The notes below the pieces were generated by a model. It ran no database searches. It was not told the DNA's origin and saw only the letters and a list, made by a program, of their open reading frames with translations. Both the position numbers and the translations under genes were made by a program. From assembly GCF_014646895.1 (NCBI RefSeq), contig NZ_BMOD01000025.1:1-64000 (forward strand): DNA of 64,000 nucleotides, read 5' to 3'. Below, piece after piece: positions 51,593 through 59,513 of this stretch; position 1 is the first letter of the stretch, and every line of letters begins with the position of its first letter. Source of the DNA: Deinococcus roseus. GTDB lineage: Bacteria > Deinococcota > Deinococci > Deinococcales > Deinococcaceae.

Positions 51593-54500
51593 TCAGGACA
51601 GATCCAGCTCACCCAGCAACTGGGCCAGCAAGTCAGGATCTGCGTCCTGCAGCATCTGCACATCCAGGCGGCTGCCCAGGTGGTGGATGGTGAGGGGTTC
51701 AAACAGCGCTTCGCTGAGGTTGAGGCGCTGCCCACAGAGGGTTTCTGCCTGCTGTTGCAGGTGCAGGAGTGCGTGAATGTCCCCGCCCAGCGCAAAGAAA
51801 TCTTCATGGATGCCCACCGGGTTGATGCCCAGCAGACCGGAAAACACCCCATGCAGGCTGTGCTCGGTGGGGGTGGTTGGGGGTGAGGTGTCCAGCGGTG
51901 CAGGAATCCAGGTGGGTTTCAGTTGCTTGCGGTCCACCTTGCCGTTGGGGGTGAGGGGAAAGTGCTGCACAAACTCAAAATGGGCAGGAACCATGTGGGG
52001 CGGCAAAAATTGCCCGAGGTGCTGGCGCAATTCCACTGCACTGATGGGGGTAGAGGTTTGCAGGTAAGCAGCAAGCTGGATTTCACCACCCACCTGCACC
52101 GGCAGCACCACCGCCTGTTGCACCTGCGGGTGACGGCACAGCACCGCTTCAATTTCTCCGGGTTCAATGCGGAAACCCCGGACTTTCAGCTGGTGGTCGC
52201 TGCGCCCCACATAAAGCAGTTGCCCCTCTTGCACCCGCACCAGGTCACCGGTGCAGTACAGCCTTTCCTCACCCTGCTGCACAAAACGGGATTCGGTGAG
52301 TTCCGGGCGGTTCCAGTAGCCTTTCGCCACCCCCAGACCGCCAATCCACAGTTCCCCCACCGCTCCGGCAGGGACAGGTCTGAGCTGTTCGTCCAGCACG
52401 TGCAGGGAGGTGTTCAGAATGGGCTGACCCAGGGTGATGGGTGCCTCTGGCAGCATGCGTTGCAGCGTGGACCAGATGGTGGTTTCGGTGGGTCCGTACA
52501 TGTTCCACAGCTCCACCCCCAGAGCCAGTATTTCTGCAGCCAGCTGGGCGGGCAGGGCCTCTCCTCCGATCAAGGCTTTGAAGGGTTTTTCGGGTGTCCA
52601 GCCAGCATCCAGCAGCATGCGCCAGGTGACCGGGGTGGCCTGCATCACTGTGGCTGTCCGGGCCAGTTCCATCAGAGCAGGGCCGTACATGGCTTCTTCT
52701 CTGGAGGCCAGCAGCACCGTTGCGCCCACCGTGAGAGGCAGGAACAGCTCCAGGCCCGCAATGTCAAAAGACAGGGTTGTCACGGCCAGCAGCACATCTT
52801 CTTCTGTGAGGCCAGGACGCTCCTGCATGGACAGCAGGAAGTTGTCGAGTCCTGCCCGGTTCACCATCACCCCTTTGGGCGCACCTGTTGAACCGGAGGT
52901 GTACATCAGGTAGGCCAGATCTTCCCCGCTGCAGTTCAGGGCAGGCGCAGTGTCGGGTTGCCGGGCCAGGGTGTCTGCCAGCCCCTGCAGCAGCAAAACC
53001 TCACAGGGAAACTGGAATTCCTGCTGCAGGGGCTGGCTGGTGATGAGGGCTTTCAGCTGGGCATCCTGCAGGATGTATTCCAGTCGGTCCCGGGGGAAAC
53101 GGGGATCCAGCGGCACATAAGCCGCTCCGCTTTTCAGCACGGCCAGCAGGGCCAGCAGCATCTGGGGGCTGCGCTCCAGGCAGATGCCCACCCGGTCTGC
53201 TGGGGTGATGCCCTGCTGCAGCAACTGGTGGGCCAGCCTGCTGGATTGTCGGTCCAGCTCGGAGTAACTGAGGTCTTCCTGCCGGGAGCGCACAGCCACT
53301 TTGTGGGGGTTCAGCATGGCCTGACGCTGAAAGGCCTGCAGCAGGTGATGCTGCGGAACCTGCCTTTGCTCTCCCTGCCCCACCACCGCAACACCCATGG
53401 GGTGGTCCTGCACGGGCCGTTCCGGGAAGGCGGTGAGGCCCTGCAGCAGGCAAACATACTGATCCAGCAGGGTCTGCACGGCTTTCTCGCTGAACAGTTC
53501 GGTGCGGTATTCCAGCGTCAGCTGCTCTGGCGTGAACTGCACCCTCAGGTCATGCAGGCGGTGCGGCATGTGGGCAAACCGTTCCAGCAGCAGCCCTTCA
53601 CCCAGCCAAAGAGGGTCTGCAGCCGTGAAAGCCAGCGGGCATACCGGATGCTGGCGGGGAACCCCGGACAGATTCGCCTGCTGCCACAACCCTGCATTGG
53701 ACAGGGTTTTCTGTTCCTGCTGCATCAGGTCTACAAAAGACATCTGACCCGTGATGTGCACGGCAACGGCCCTGCTTTGATGGGACAGCCAGAAGTTCTC
53801 CTGCCCACCCAGGCGGTAAATCAGCACCTGAAAAGCCGCAAAAGCAGTTTTTGCATCCAGCTTTCTGAGGGCATGCGGCCACTGGAAGGTCCGTTGTGCC
53901 GCCTTCCAGTGGGGCCGGGCAGGTCGGGCATAAGAAGCAGGGAGTTCAGCAGGAACCCCATCCCCTGCAGGCAGGTCCGTTTGTGGGCTGTCCTCCAGCA
54001 GAGGAAGACCCCGCGAACGCCGGGACACCTGTGCTGCAAACACATCCAGCGCAGCTTCATCCAGGCCCAGCGGGTGCGCCACCAGTCCGAACAGCATGCC
54101 TTGTGGCAGACTGGCACTGAAAGAGCGCAGGAGTGGCGGGTGCTGCAGGTCAAAAGGGCTGTGCAGCTGCACCTCCAGCCAGGAGGTCAGGTTTTCTGGC
54201 TTGTTTTCGCTGTGCTGATGGGCAACCACACCTGCAGGGACTGCACGTGCTCCGTTCAGGTCCACCACCGTGTGCAACTCAGGGGTGGCTTCCAGCGCCT
54301 CCTGAACCCAGCCTTTCAGCGTTTCAGGGTCCACGGCTGGCCCTTCCCACAGCCGGACATGGTGTTGCAGGTCGGAGGGCTGCAATTGCTGCAGCAGCAA
54401 AGAGAGGGTCTGGTGGGCGTTCAGCGTTCTGGGTGGCTTCTCAGGCTGATGGCTTCTGGTCTGGGGTGCAAATATGGGCTCCTCAACCACCCGAATCCCC

Positions 54501-57500
54501 AGGTCCCGCAGCACCTTTGCGGTCTTCTCGATGGTGAGGCGACCATCGAAAAACACCTGCTGGGGCAGCATCACCCCAAAATGCCCATTTAAATGGGTCC
54601 AGAGTTGCACCACCTGCAAAGAACTGCCTCCCAGTTCAAAGAAACTGTCCTGGATTCCCACTTCAGGCAAGCCCAGCACCTTCTGCCAGAGGTGCTGCAG
54701 CACCCTTTCCAGGCTGTCGCGGGCCGTCCGGGTGGGTTTTTGCTGGGAGGGTGCATTTTCAGCAGTCCGGGGTTGCAACTCCAGGGTTTCCCCGTTCAGC
54801 AGGGCATCCAGGCTCTGGTTGAACAGCACAGAGAGTTCATGGACCACTTTTCTGAGGGGCCATTTGCAGTCCCAGTCTAGGCGCACGCCTTCCGGGTGGA
54901 CTGTTTCACCCACCGTGAGGCGCAAGTCCTGCTGGGTCATGCTGGCGGGCACCACCCCTTGCAGGCGTGCCGTGAGGTTTTGCCGGGTGATTTCCGGGAT
55001 GCGTTCCAGGCCCTGCATCACAAAACCTGCGTTCAGGGGAGTGGCATTGCGGTCTGCTTCACGCAATCCGGGCAGCAGCACTTCATAAGGCAGCAGGTGC
55101 TTCAGGCCAGCGAGCACCGTCTGGCGCATCTCGCTGCCAAAGCGTTCTGCAGGGATCTGGCCTGACCAATGACTGCGCACCGGGAGCACATTCACAAAAC
55201 AACCTGCCGTGTGCTGCCAGTTTCCCCGGCGGCCTGAAACCACCACACCAGTCATGACCTGCTCTGCCCTGCTGTGCTGGTGGAGGGCCAGATGGTACGC
55301 AGAGAGCAGCACCATGAAGGGGGTCATCTGTTGCGCGCGGGCATGCTTTTTCACCTGCTCCCAGCGGCTCCAGGGCAGCACTTCCGTGTGCCTGCTGAGC
55401 CGGTCCACGGCAGACAGAGGATCTGGGAAGGCAACGGCAGGGCGTGCGCCTGCAAACTGGGTTTCCCAGTACTGCAGGTGCCCTGCTGTCGGGGGTTGCT
55501 GGTGCTGCACATGCTCCTGATAGGAAGCCGCTGTGGGGGTCTGGTTCAGCAGGCCCTGCAGCAACACCTCCAGCGAGAAGTAATCTCCGGCAATGTGGTG
55601 CAGCGTCACGCCCAGTTCAAACCGTTCATGTCCACACTGGAAAAGCATGGCCCTGAGCATGCAAGGTCCGGTCAGGTCGATGGGATCTTCGCTGAGGCCT
55701 TCCAGCACCTTCGCCATCACCCGCTCCTGCTGGTCTGCCTGCAGGTTTTGCAGGTCCAGCAGGGGAAGGTCGGGGGTGTAAGGTGCTTCCAATTGCTGCA
55801 GGGGGCCTGAAGCAGCAAGGTGGTAAGAGGTGCGCAAAACCGGATGACTGAAAACCAGCTGGGTCAGACGCCCTTGCAAGAGGTTCGGGGTCCAGGGGCC
55901 TTCCAGGGCGATGCGAGCGGTGATGTGGCTGGCATGGGTGGCCTGATGGGATTGCAGGAAAGCATCCAACAACCAGAATTGCCGCTGTTCCGGGCTGAGG
56001 GGAAAGGGAGCAGACGTTTCCGGCGAGGTGAGGGCCACTGCAGGCTGGTTTTCCGCAGGGTTTTTCAGTTGCTGGCGGATCTCCCGGATGGACATCCCCG
56101 CAAGCAAATCTTCCAGTGAAACTTCAGAACGTGCAGACAGCCAGTGCTGGAACTCCATGAGTTTCAGCGAATCCAGACCCAGTTGCAGAAGGGAGAGGTC
56201 ATCTTGCAGCTCATGGGCAGCAAAGGGTCCCAGTTGCATGAGTTGCAGGGAGAGGGGATCCTGCGGAGCAGCAGGCGTTTCAAGGGACTTTGCACCTTCC
56301 AGAGCAACAATTTCACTTTGCAGAAAGCGTGCACGGGTCAGGGTGCGTTGCAGTTTTCCGCTGGAGGTCTTCTCCAGGCTGCCAGGAGGAACCAGCAGCA
56401 GGTGCCGCAACTGCAACTGGTGCTCCAGGGCCACCGCTTCACGCACATCCTGCAGCACCCCCCCCAGGTCGGTTTTGCGGTGGGAGCGGCGCACCTCCTG
56501 CACCACCACCAGTTCTCCCGCTTCATCGGTGAACGCCACCCCTGCTCCGGGTTCCAGGGCAGCATGGCTGGATTGCACCGTGGCTTCGATGTCCTGCGGG
56601 TAGTGGTTGCGCCCCCGCACGATCAGCACTTCCTTGATGCGGCCCGTGACGAACAGTTCCTGCTGCCACAGGAAACCCAGGTCTCCGGTGGGAAAACCAG
56701 CTTCTGCCCTGGGGGGTTTGTGCCAGTAGCCAGGGCTGACACTGGGTCCAGACACCACAATCTCCCCAATTTTTCCCTCCGGGAGGGGCAGTCCGGTCTG
56801 GGGGTCCAGGATGTCCACCTGCAGTCCCTCTCGCACCTGTCCGCATCCCACCAGTTCGCGGCCCTGGGGGTCTGGAACGGCCTGGTGCTGCTGCAGCTGT
56901 TCAGGGTTGAAGGTGGAGGACATCCAGGGTTCACGGGCGTCTCCTCCGGTGACCATCAGGGTGGCCTCGGCCAGTCCGTAGCAGGGATACAGGGCTTTTT
57001 CCTGAAAACCAGACGTCAGAAAGGCCTCTGAGAACTGCCGCAACACTGCAGGTCGGATGGGTTCTGCGCCACAGAATGCCACTTCCCAGCAGGACAGGTC
57101 CAGGGTCTCGCGGAACTCGGGGGTGGTTTTCTGCACGCACAGTTCATAAGCGAAGTTGGGGCCTCCGCTGCAGGTGGCCCTTTCATTTGCGATGTGCTGC
57201 AACCAGCTTTCTGGTTTTTTCAGGAAGGCCACCGGAGGCATCAGGTGCACCTCGAACCCCACAAAAAGCGGGGTGAGGATGCCCCCGATCAGGCCCATGT
57301 CGTGGTAAGGTGGCAGCCAGATCATGCCTTTGCTGTCCTGGTGCAACCTGAAAGCATCCTGGATGGTTTTCAGGTTGCTGAGCAGGTTCTGGTGGGTGAG
57401 TTTCACCCCTTTGGGGGCCGAGGTGGACCCGGAGGTGTACTGCAGGAAAGCCAGGCTGTCCGGGCGCACCAGGGGCCGCTGGTACGTTGCAGCCTGTTCA

Positions 57501-57961
57501 TCGGGGATCTGGTCGGTGGCCATCCACTGGCAGCGCGGATCTGCAAGACGCTGGGGGTGTTTGCTGTGAAGGCCCTTGATTGTGGCAGAGGTGCTGAGGA
57601 TCAGGCGGGCCTGTGCATCGTGCAACACGGCATCCAGTCGCCCCATGGTGCGTTCCGAGGCGGGAGGATAGGCAGGAACGGCCACCACCCCGGCATACAG
57701 GCAGCCCAGGAAGGCCTGAATGTACTCCAGTCCTGCGGGGTACATCAGCACGGCGCGGTCTCCGGGCTTGAGGGTGGCTTGCAGGACGGCGGCAATGCTG
57801 CGGGCCCGCACATCCAGGTGCTGGTAACTCAGGGAGCTGCGCTGCTGGTTTTCGCTGTGAAAGGTGAATCCCATCTGATCGGGTTGCTGGGAAGCGCGGA
57901 GGGCACACAAATCAAGCAAGGTATCCAGGGGCTGTGATGAACCGGGTGAATGAATGTGCAT
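51593..57961 (-). CDS. NRPS-1: FAAL-ACP-C-PCP-C*-A-PCP* (lipid start, Gly)
   Basis: A synthetase of 2122 residues. FAAL (1-570): LAFLQYTSGSTSAPKG, LPPYHDMGLIGG and YGLAEATLMV; fatty acyl-AMP ligase, loads a fatty acid. ACP: Ser near 595 in LGLDSLKLM. C: near 660-1090, HHIAGDY. PCP: near 1110, LGGSSLQVV. C*: near 1190-1500, with AHPLGLD where HHxxxDG should be. A: 1520-2020, YTSGSTGAPKG, pocket D-I-L-Q-L-G-M-I-W, the glycine pattern. Final PCP*: FFALGGDIHALL, which is GGDSI minus exactly the serine. Thus the glycine A domain probably loads the upstream PCP. The start is ATG 57961; an in-frame TTG at 57976 is possible, and neither has a good Shine-Dalgarno. First gene of the main operon. Confidence 0.93.
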   Translation of the reverse strand: MHIHSPGSSQPLDTLLDLCALRASQQPDQMGFTFHSENQQRSSLSYQHLDVRARSIAAVLQATLKPGDRAVLMYPAGLEYIQAFLGCLYAGVVAVPAYPPASERTMGRLDAVLHDAQARLILSTSATIKGLHSKHPQRLADPRCQWMATDQIPDEQAATYQRPLVRPDSLAFLQYTSGSTSAPKGVKLTHQNLLSNLKTIQDAFRLHQDSKGMIWLPPYHDMGLIGGILTPLFVGFEVHLMPPVAFLKKPESWLQHIANERATCSGGPNFAYELCVQKTTPEFRETLDLSCWEVAFCGAEPIRPAVLRQFSEAFLTSGFQEKALYPCYGLAEATLMVTGGDAREPWMSSTFNPEQLQQHQAVPDPQGRELVGCGQVREGLQVDILDPQTGLPLPEGKIGEIVVSGPSVSPGYWHKPPRAEAGFPTGDLGFLWQQELFVTGRIKEVLIVRGRNHYPQDIEATVQSSHAALEPGAGVAFTDEAGELVVVQEVRRSHRKTDLGGVLQDVREAVALEHQLQLRHLLLVPPGSLEKTSSGKLQRTLTRARFLQSEIVALEGAKSLETPAAPQDPLSLQLMQLGPFAAHELQDDLSLLQLGLDSLKLMEFQHWLSARSEVSLEDLLAGMSIREIRQQLKNPAENQPAVALTSPETSAPFPLSPEQRQFWLLDAFLQSHQATHASHITARIALEGPWTPNLLQGRLTQLVFSHPVLRTSYHLAASGPLQQLEAPYTPDLPLLDLQNLQADQQERVMAKVLEGLSEDPIDLTGPCMLRAMLFQCGHERFELGVTLHHIAGDYFSLEVLLQGLLNQTPTAASYQEHVQHQQPPTAGHLQYWETQFAGARPAVAFPDPLSAVDRLSRHTEVLPWSRWEQVKKHARAQQMTPFMVLLSAYHLALHQHSRAEQVMTGVVVSGRRGNWQHTAGCFVNVLPVRSHWSGQIPAERFGSEMRQTVLAGLKHLLPYEVLLPGLREADRNATPLNAGFVMQGLERIPEITRQNLTARLQGVVPASMTQQDLRLTVGETVHPEGVRLDWDCKWPLRKVVHELSVLFNQSLDALLNGETLELQPRTAENAPSQQKPTRTARDSLERVLQHLWQKVLGLPEVGIQDSFFELGGSSLQVVQLWTHLNGHFGVMLPQQVFFDGRLTIEKTAKVLRDLGIRVVEEPIFAPQTRSHQPEKPPRTLNAHQTLSLLLQQLQPSDLQHHVRLWEGPAVDPETLKGWVQEALEATPELHTVVDLNGARAVPAGVVAHQHSENKPENLTSWLEVQLHSPFDLQHPPLLRSFSASLPQGMLFGLVAHPLGLDEAALDVFAAQVSRRSRGLPLLEDSPQTDLPAGDGVPAELPASYARPARPHWKAAQRTFQWPHALRKLDAKTAFAAFQVLIYRLGGQENFWLSHQSRAVAVHITGQMSFVDLMQQEQKTLSNAGLWQQANLSGVPRQHPVCPLAFTAADPLWLGEGLLLERFAHMPHRLHDLRVQFTPEQLTLEYRTELFSEKAVQTLLDQYVCLLQGLTAFPERPVQDHPMGVAVVGQGEQRQVPQHHLLQAFQRQAMLNPHKVAVRSRQEDLSYSELDRQSSRLAHQLLQQGITPADRVGICLERSPQMLLALLAVLKSGAAYVPLDPRFPRDRLEYILQDAQLKALITSQPLQQEFQFPCEVLLLQGLADTLARQPDTAPALNCSGEDLAYLMYTSGSTGAPKGVMVNRAGLDNFLLSMQERPGLTEEDVLLAVTTLSFDIAGLELFLPLTVGATVLLASREEAMYGPALMELARTATVMQATPVTWRMLLDAGWTPEKPFKALIGGEALPAQLAAEILALGVELWNMYGPTETTIWSTLQRMLPEAPITLGQPILNTSLHVLDEQLRPVPAGAVGELWIGGLGVAKGYWNRPELTESRFVQQGEERLYCTGDLVRVQEGQLLYVGRSDHQLKVRGFRIEPGEIEAVLCRHPQVQQAVVLPVQVGGEIQLAAYLQTSTPISAVELRQHLGQFLPPHMVPAHFEFVQHFPLTPNGKVDRKQLKPTWIPAPLDTSPPTTPTEHSLHGVFSGLLGINPVGIHEDFFALGGDIHALLHLQQQAETLCGQRLNLSEALFEPLTIHHLGSRLDVQMLQDADPDLLAQLLGELDLS

Positions 57962-58204
57962 AAATTTCGAGTTCAACCTAACAGGTCAAAATCAGGTTTC
58001 TGGCACCATCGGTCTAGGTTTCAGGGAAATGCCTTAGCTTTGCCAGGGAAAACACCTTAAGTTCCAGCAAACGAAAGACAGCAGATTTGCAAGCGTTGCC
58101 CGGAATGGCCTTCGGTGCAAAATCTCACCCAGAGAGCAATTTTAACGTACAGGAAAATCCAGAGGCATGCCTTTGCCGCGCTGATTTACAAAAGGGTTAC
58201 ATCA

Positions 58205-58228
58205 TTTGACATTGTTTGGTCTGTCAAA
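58205..58228. promoter_or_regulatory. Possible operator upstream of the NRPS-PKS operon
   Basis: TTTGACA (58205-58211) and TGTCAAA (58222-58228) are perfect 7-nt arms 10 nt apart, overlapping the only consensus -35 hexamer in the region. Confidence 0.4.
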
Positions 58229-58261
58229 AAACATTGTTTTTGCTCTTGAAAAACGCCAGGG

Positions 58262-58279
58262 GCAGCCTCAGAAGGCTGT
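58262..58279 (-). terminator. Possible weak terminator after the GNAT gene
   Basis: A 6-bp stem CAGCCT/AGGCTG with loop CAGA, about 55 nt past the GNAT stop; a T-tract comes only 10 nt later on the minus strand. Confidence 0.35.
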
Positions 58280-58333
58280 CTCTTTTGAATATGGTTTTGC
58301 AAAAAAATACAGAACTGCATGAAATCATGCAAT

Positions 58334-59143
58334 TCATGCCTGCTGCAGGTTGAGCTGGGTGTACGCCAGATGAAACCCCTGTGCCTGCACATGGCGGGCC
58401 GAAGCAGAACCTGCATCCGCCACCAGCAAAGCAAATTCCGCTCCCTGCTCTGCAGCCAGGGCCAGTCGGGTCTGCAACAGCAACTGGTGCAACCCCTGCC
58501 TGCGGAAAGCAGGCACCGTGGCATCTCCATTCAGAAAAGCCAGTCCGTCAAGCACCTGCACACAGGCCACCGCAGCCACTTGATCCCCCTGGTGCACCAC
58601 CAGGCAGGTGGTGCCAGGACGCTCCAGGGAAACCACATTGAACAGTGCCGAAGCTTCCGTGCACTGCATTTCCCAGGCCAGATGCACCGCCTGCACCCAG
58701 GTTTCCCGGTCCGTCACCCGTTCCACCCTAAAACCCGCCAGCGGCTCTGGTCTGAAAGCACGGATCGGCAGCACAAATTTTCCAGACAACGAAGCCACCC
58801 GGTACTGGCGTTCCATCAGGTCATGCAGCACCTCTGGCTTTCCCAGAGAAGAAAAAGAAACAGCAGGACTGAGGCCACAGGAACGGTACAGGTCTTCGGC
58901 CTGCTGCCACTCATGGGCCGTCCCCCCGGAAAATTCAGCCCCGGAAATGCGGTTGATGGGGTGGTCCCTGCCCATCAAAAGGGCCATCCCCGCTCCCACA
59001 GGCAGGATCTGCGCTTCAGATTCAGGACTGAGCCTCTGCAATCCCATCACATACGCAGCGGCCACCTGGGTGTTGAACTGCTCAAGCCTTGCTGCAAAAT
59101 CCTGATCCACAAACAAAGGGGCCACTGGGGCAATGGAGGTCAT
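58334..59143 (-). CDS. GNAT-family N-acetyltransferase
   Basis: A 269-residue acetyl-CoA-dependent N-acyltransferase. The C-terminal GNAT core shows the acetyl-CoA loop in LNGDATVPAFRRQGLHQLLL (R-x-x-G-x) followed by AEFALLVADAGSASARHVQA and GFHLAYTQ; the N-terminal 130 residues form a second, weaker GNAT-like half. There is no Shine-Dalgarno; TACACT lies 7 nt before the ATG, so it is leaderless. It is encoded just upstream of and in line with the NRPS operon, so it may give self-resistance by acetylating the product's amine (as ZmaR does for zwittermicin) or may tailor it; both are inferences. Confidence 0.88.
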   Translation of the reverse strand: MTSIAPVAPLFVDQDFAARLEQFNTQVAAAYVMGLQRLSPESEAQILPVGAGMALLMGRDHPINRISGAEFSGGTAHEWQQAEDLYRSCGLSPAVSFSSLGKPEVLHDLMERQYRVASLSGKFVLPIRAFRPEPLAGFRVERVTDRETWVQAVHLAWEMQCTEASALFNVVSLERPGTTCLVVHQGDQVAAVACVQVLDGLAFLNGDATVPAFRRQGLHQLLLQTRLALAAEQGAEFALLVADAGSASARHVQAQGFHLAYTQLNLQQA

Positions 59144-59513
59144 GGCCCACAGTGTAAGAACCTTCGGGGAAAAACCCTATACGGGATCTTCCTGATCTGC
59201 AATGTCTTCCCTGTCTGGACCCGCCCTTCCAGGCCATCCACTTTGGGGAGGAGGGGTTGTAAAGCGAAGTTTTTCTGTTGCCGTTCAATGAACTGGCACT
59301 TCACGGCCGTTCTTTCGCGAAATACTTCGCTGCCGTCTTGGGCAGAACGGCACCTAGAATGGGGCCTGCCCGCAGCTTTAAATACTGTGTTTCCTTCAAG
59401 GGTTCTCTGGAATCATCCCTTGCATCCGTTTGGGTGCCTGACAAAAGACCTAGACTGAATTGGGATTTTGTCCACTCCGGATGTCCCGCCTGAGCCTTCA
59501 AGGGAGTTGCTCC
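59144..59513. other. Divergent promoter region, GNAT and GGDEF genes
   Basis: No gene. It contains an 8-bp inverted repeat GCCGTTCT/AGAACGGC (59306-59351, 30-nt loop) with a central palindrome TTTCGCGAAA (59313-59322), which may bind a regulator. TAGAAT at 59355-59360 could be a -10 box for the rightward gene, without a clear -35. Confidence 0.4.

Larger units (their letters stand above)
57962..58333. other. Promoter region of the NRPS-PKS operon
   Basis: AT-rich, no gene. On the minus strand a TTGACA (58227 to 58222) is the best -35 candidate but lacks a good -10 at 17 nt. It is part of an inverted repeat annotated at 58205. A hairpin at 58262-58279 may end the acetyltransferase transcript. 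Confidence 0.5.
27999..59143 (-). other. NRPS-PKS biosynthetic gene cluster
   Basis: Fifteen genes on one strand: acetyltransferase, two NRPSs, a PKS with reductase, two diaminopropionate enzymes, a LanB-like protein, an MFS exporter, four hydroxymalonyl-ACP genes, a type II thioesterase, a PPTase and an acylase. From NRPS-1 to the acylase no gap exceeds about 62 nt and eight junctions overlap, so this is one operon of about 30 kb. Neither a dedicated regulator nor a TonB receptor is inside it. Confidence 0.9.

Noticed and set aside
27999..59143. A classical siderophore locus
   Set aside because: Although Dap genes and an EntS-like exporter occur in siderophore clusters, there is no TonB receptor, Fur-like box, hydroxylase, catechol or citrate unit; a siderophore is not excluded but not supported.
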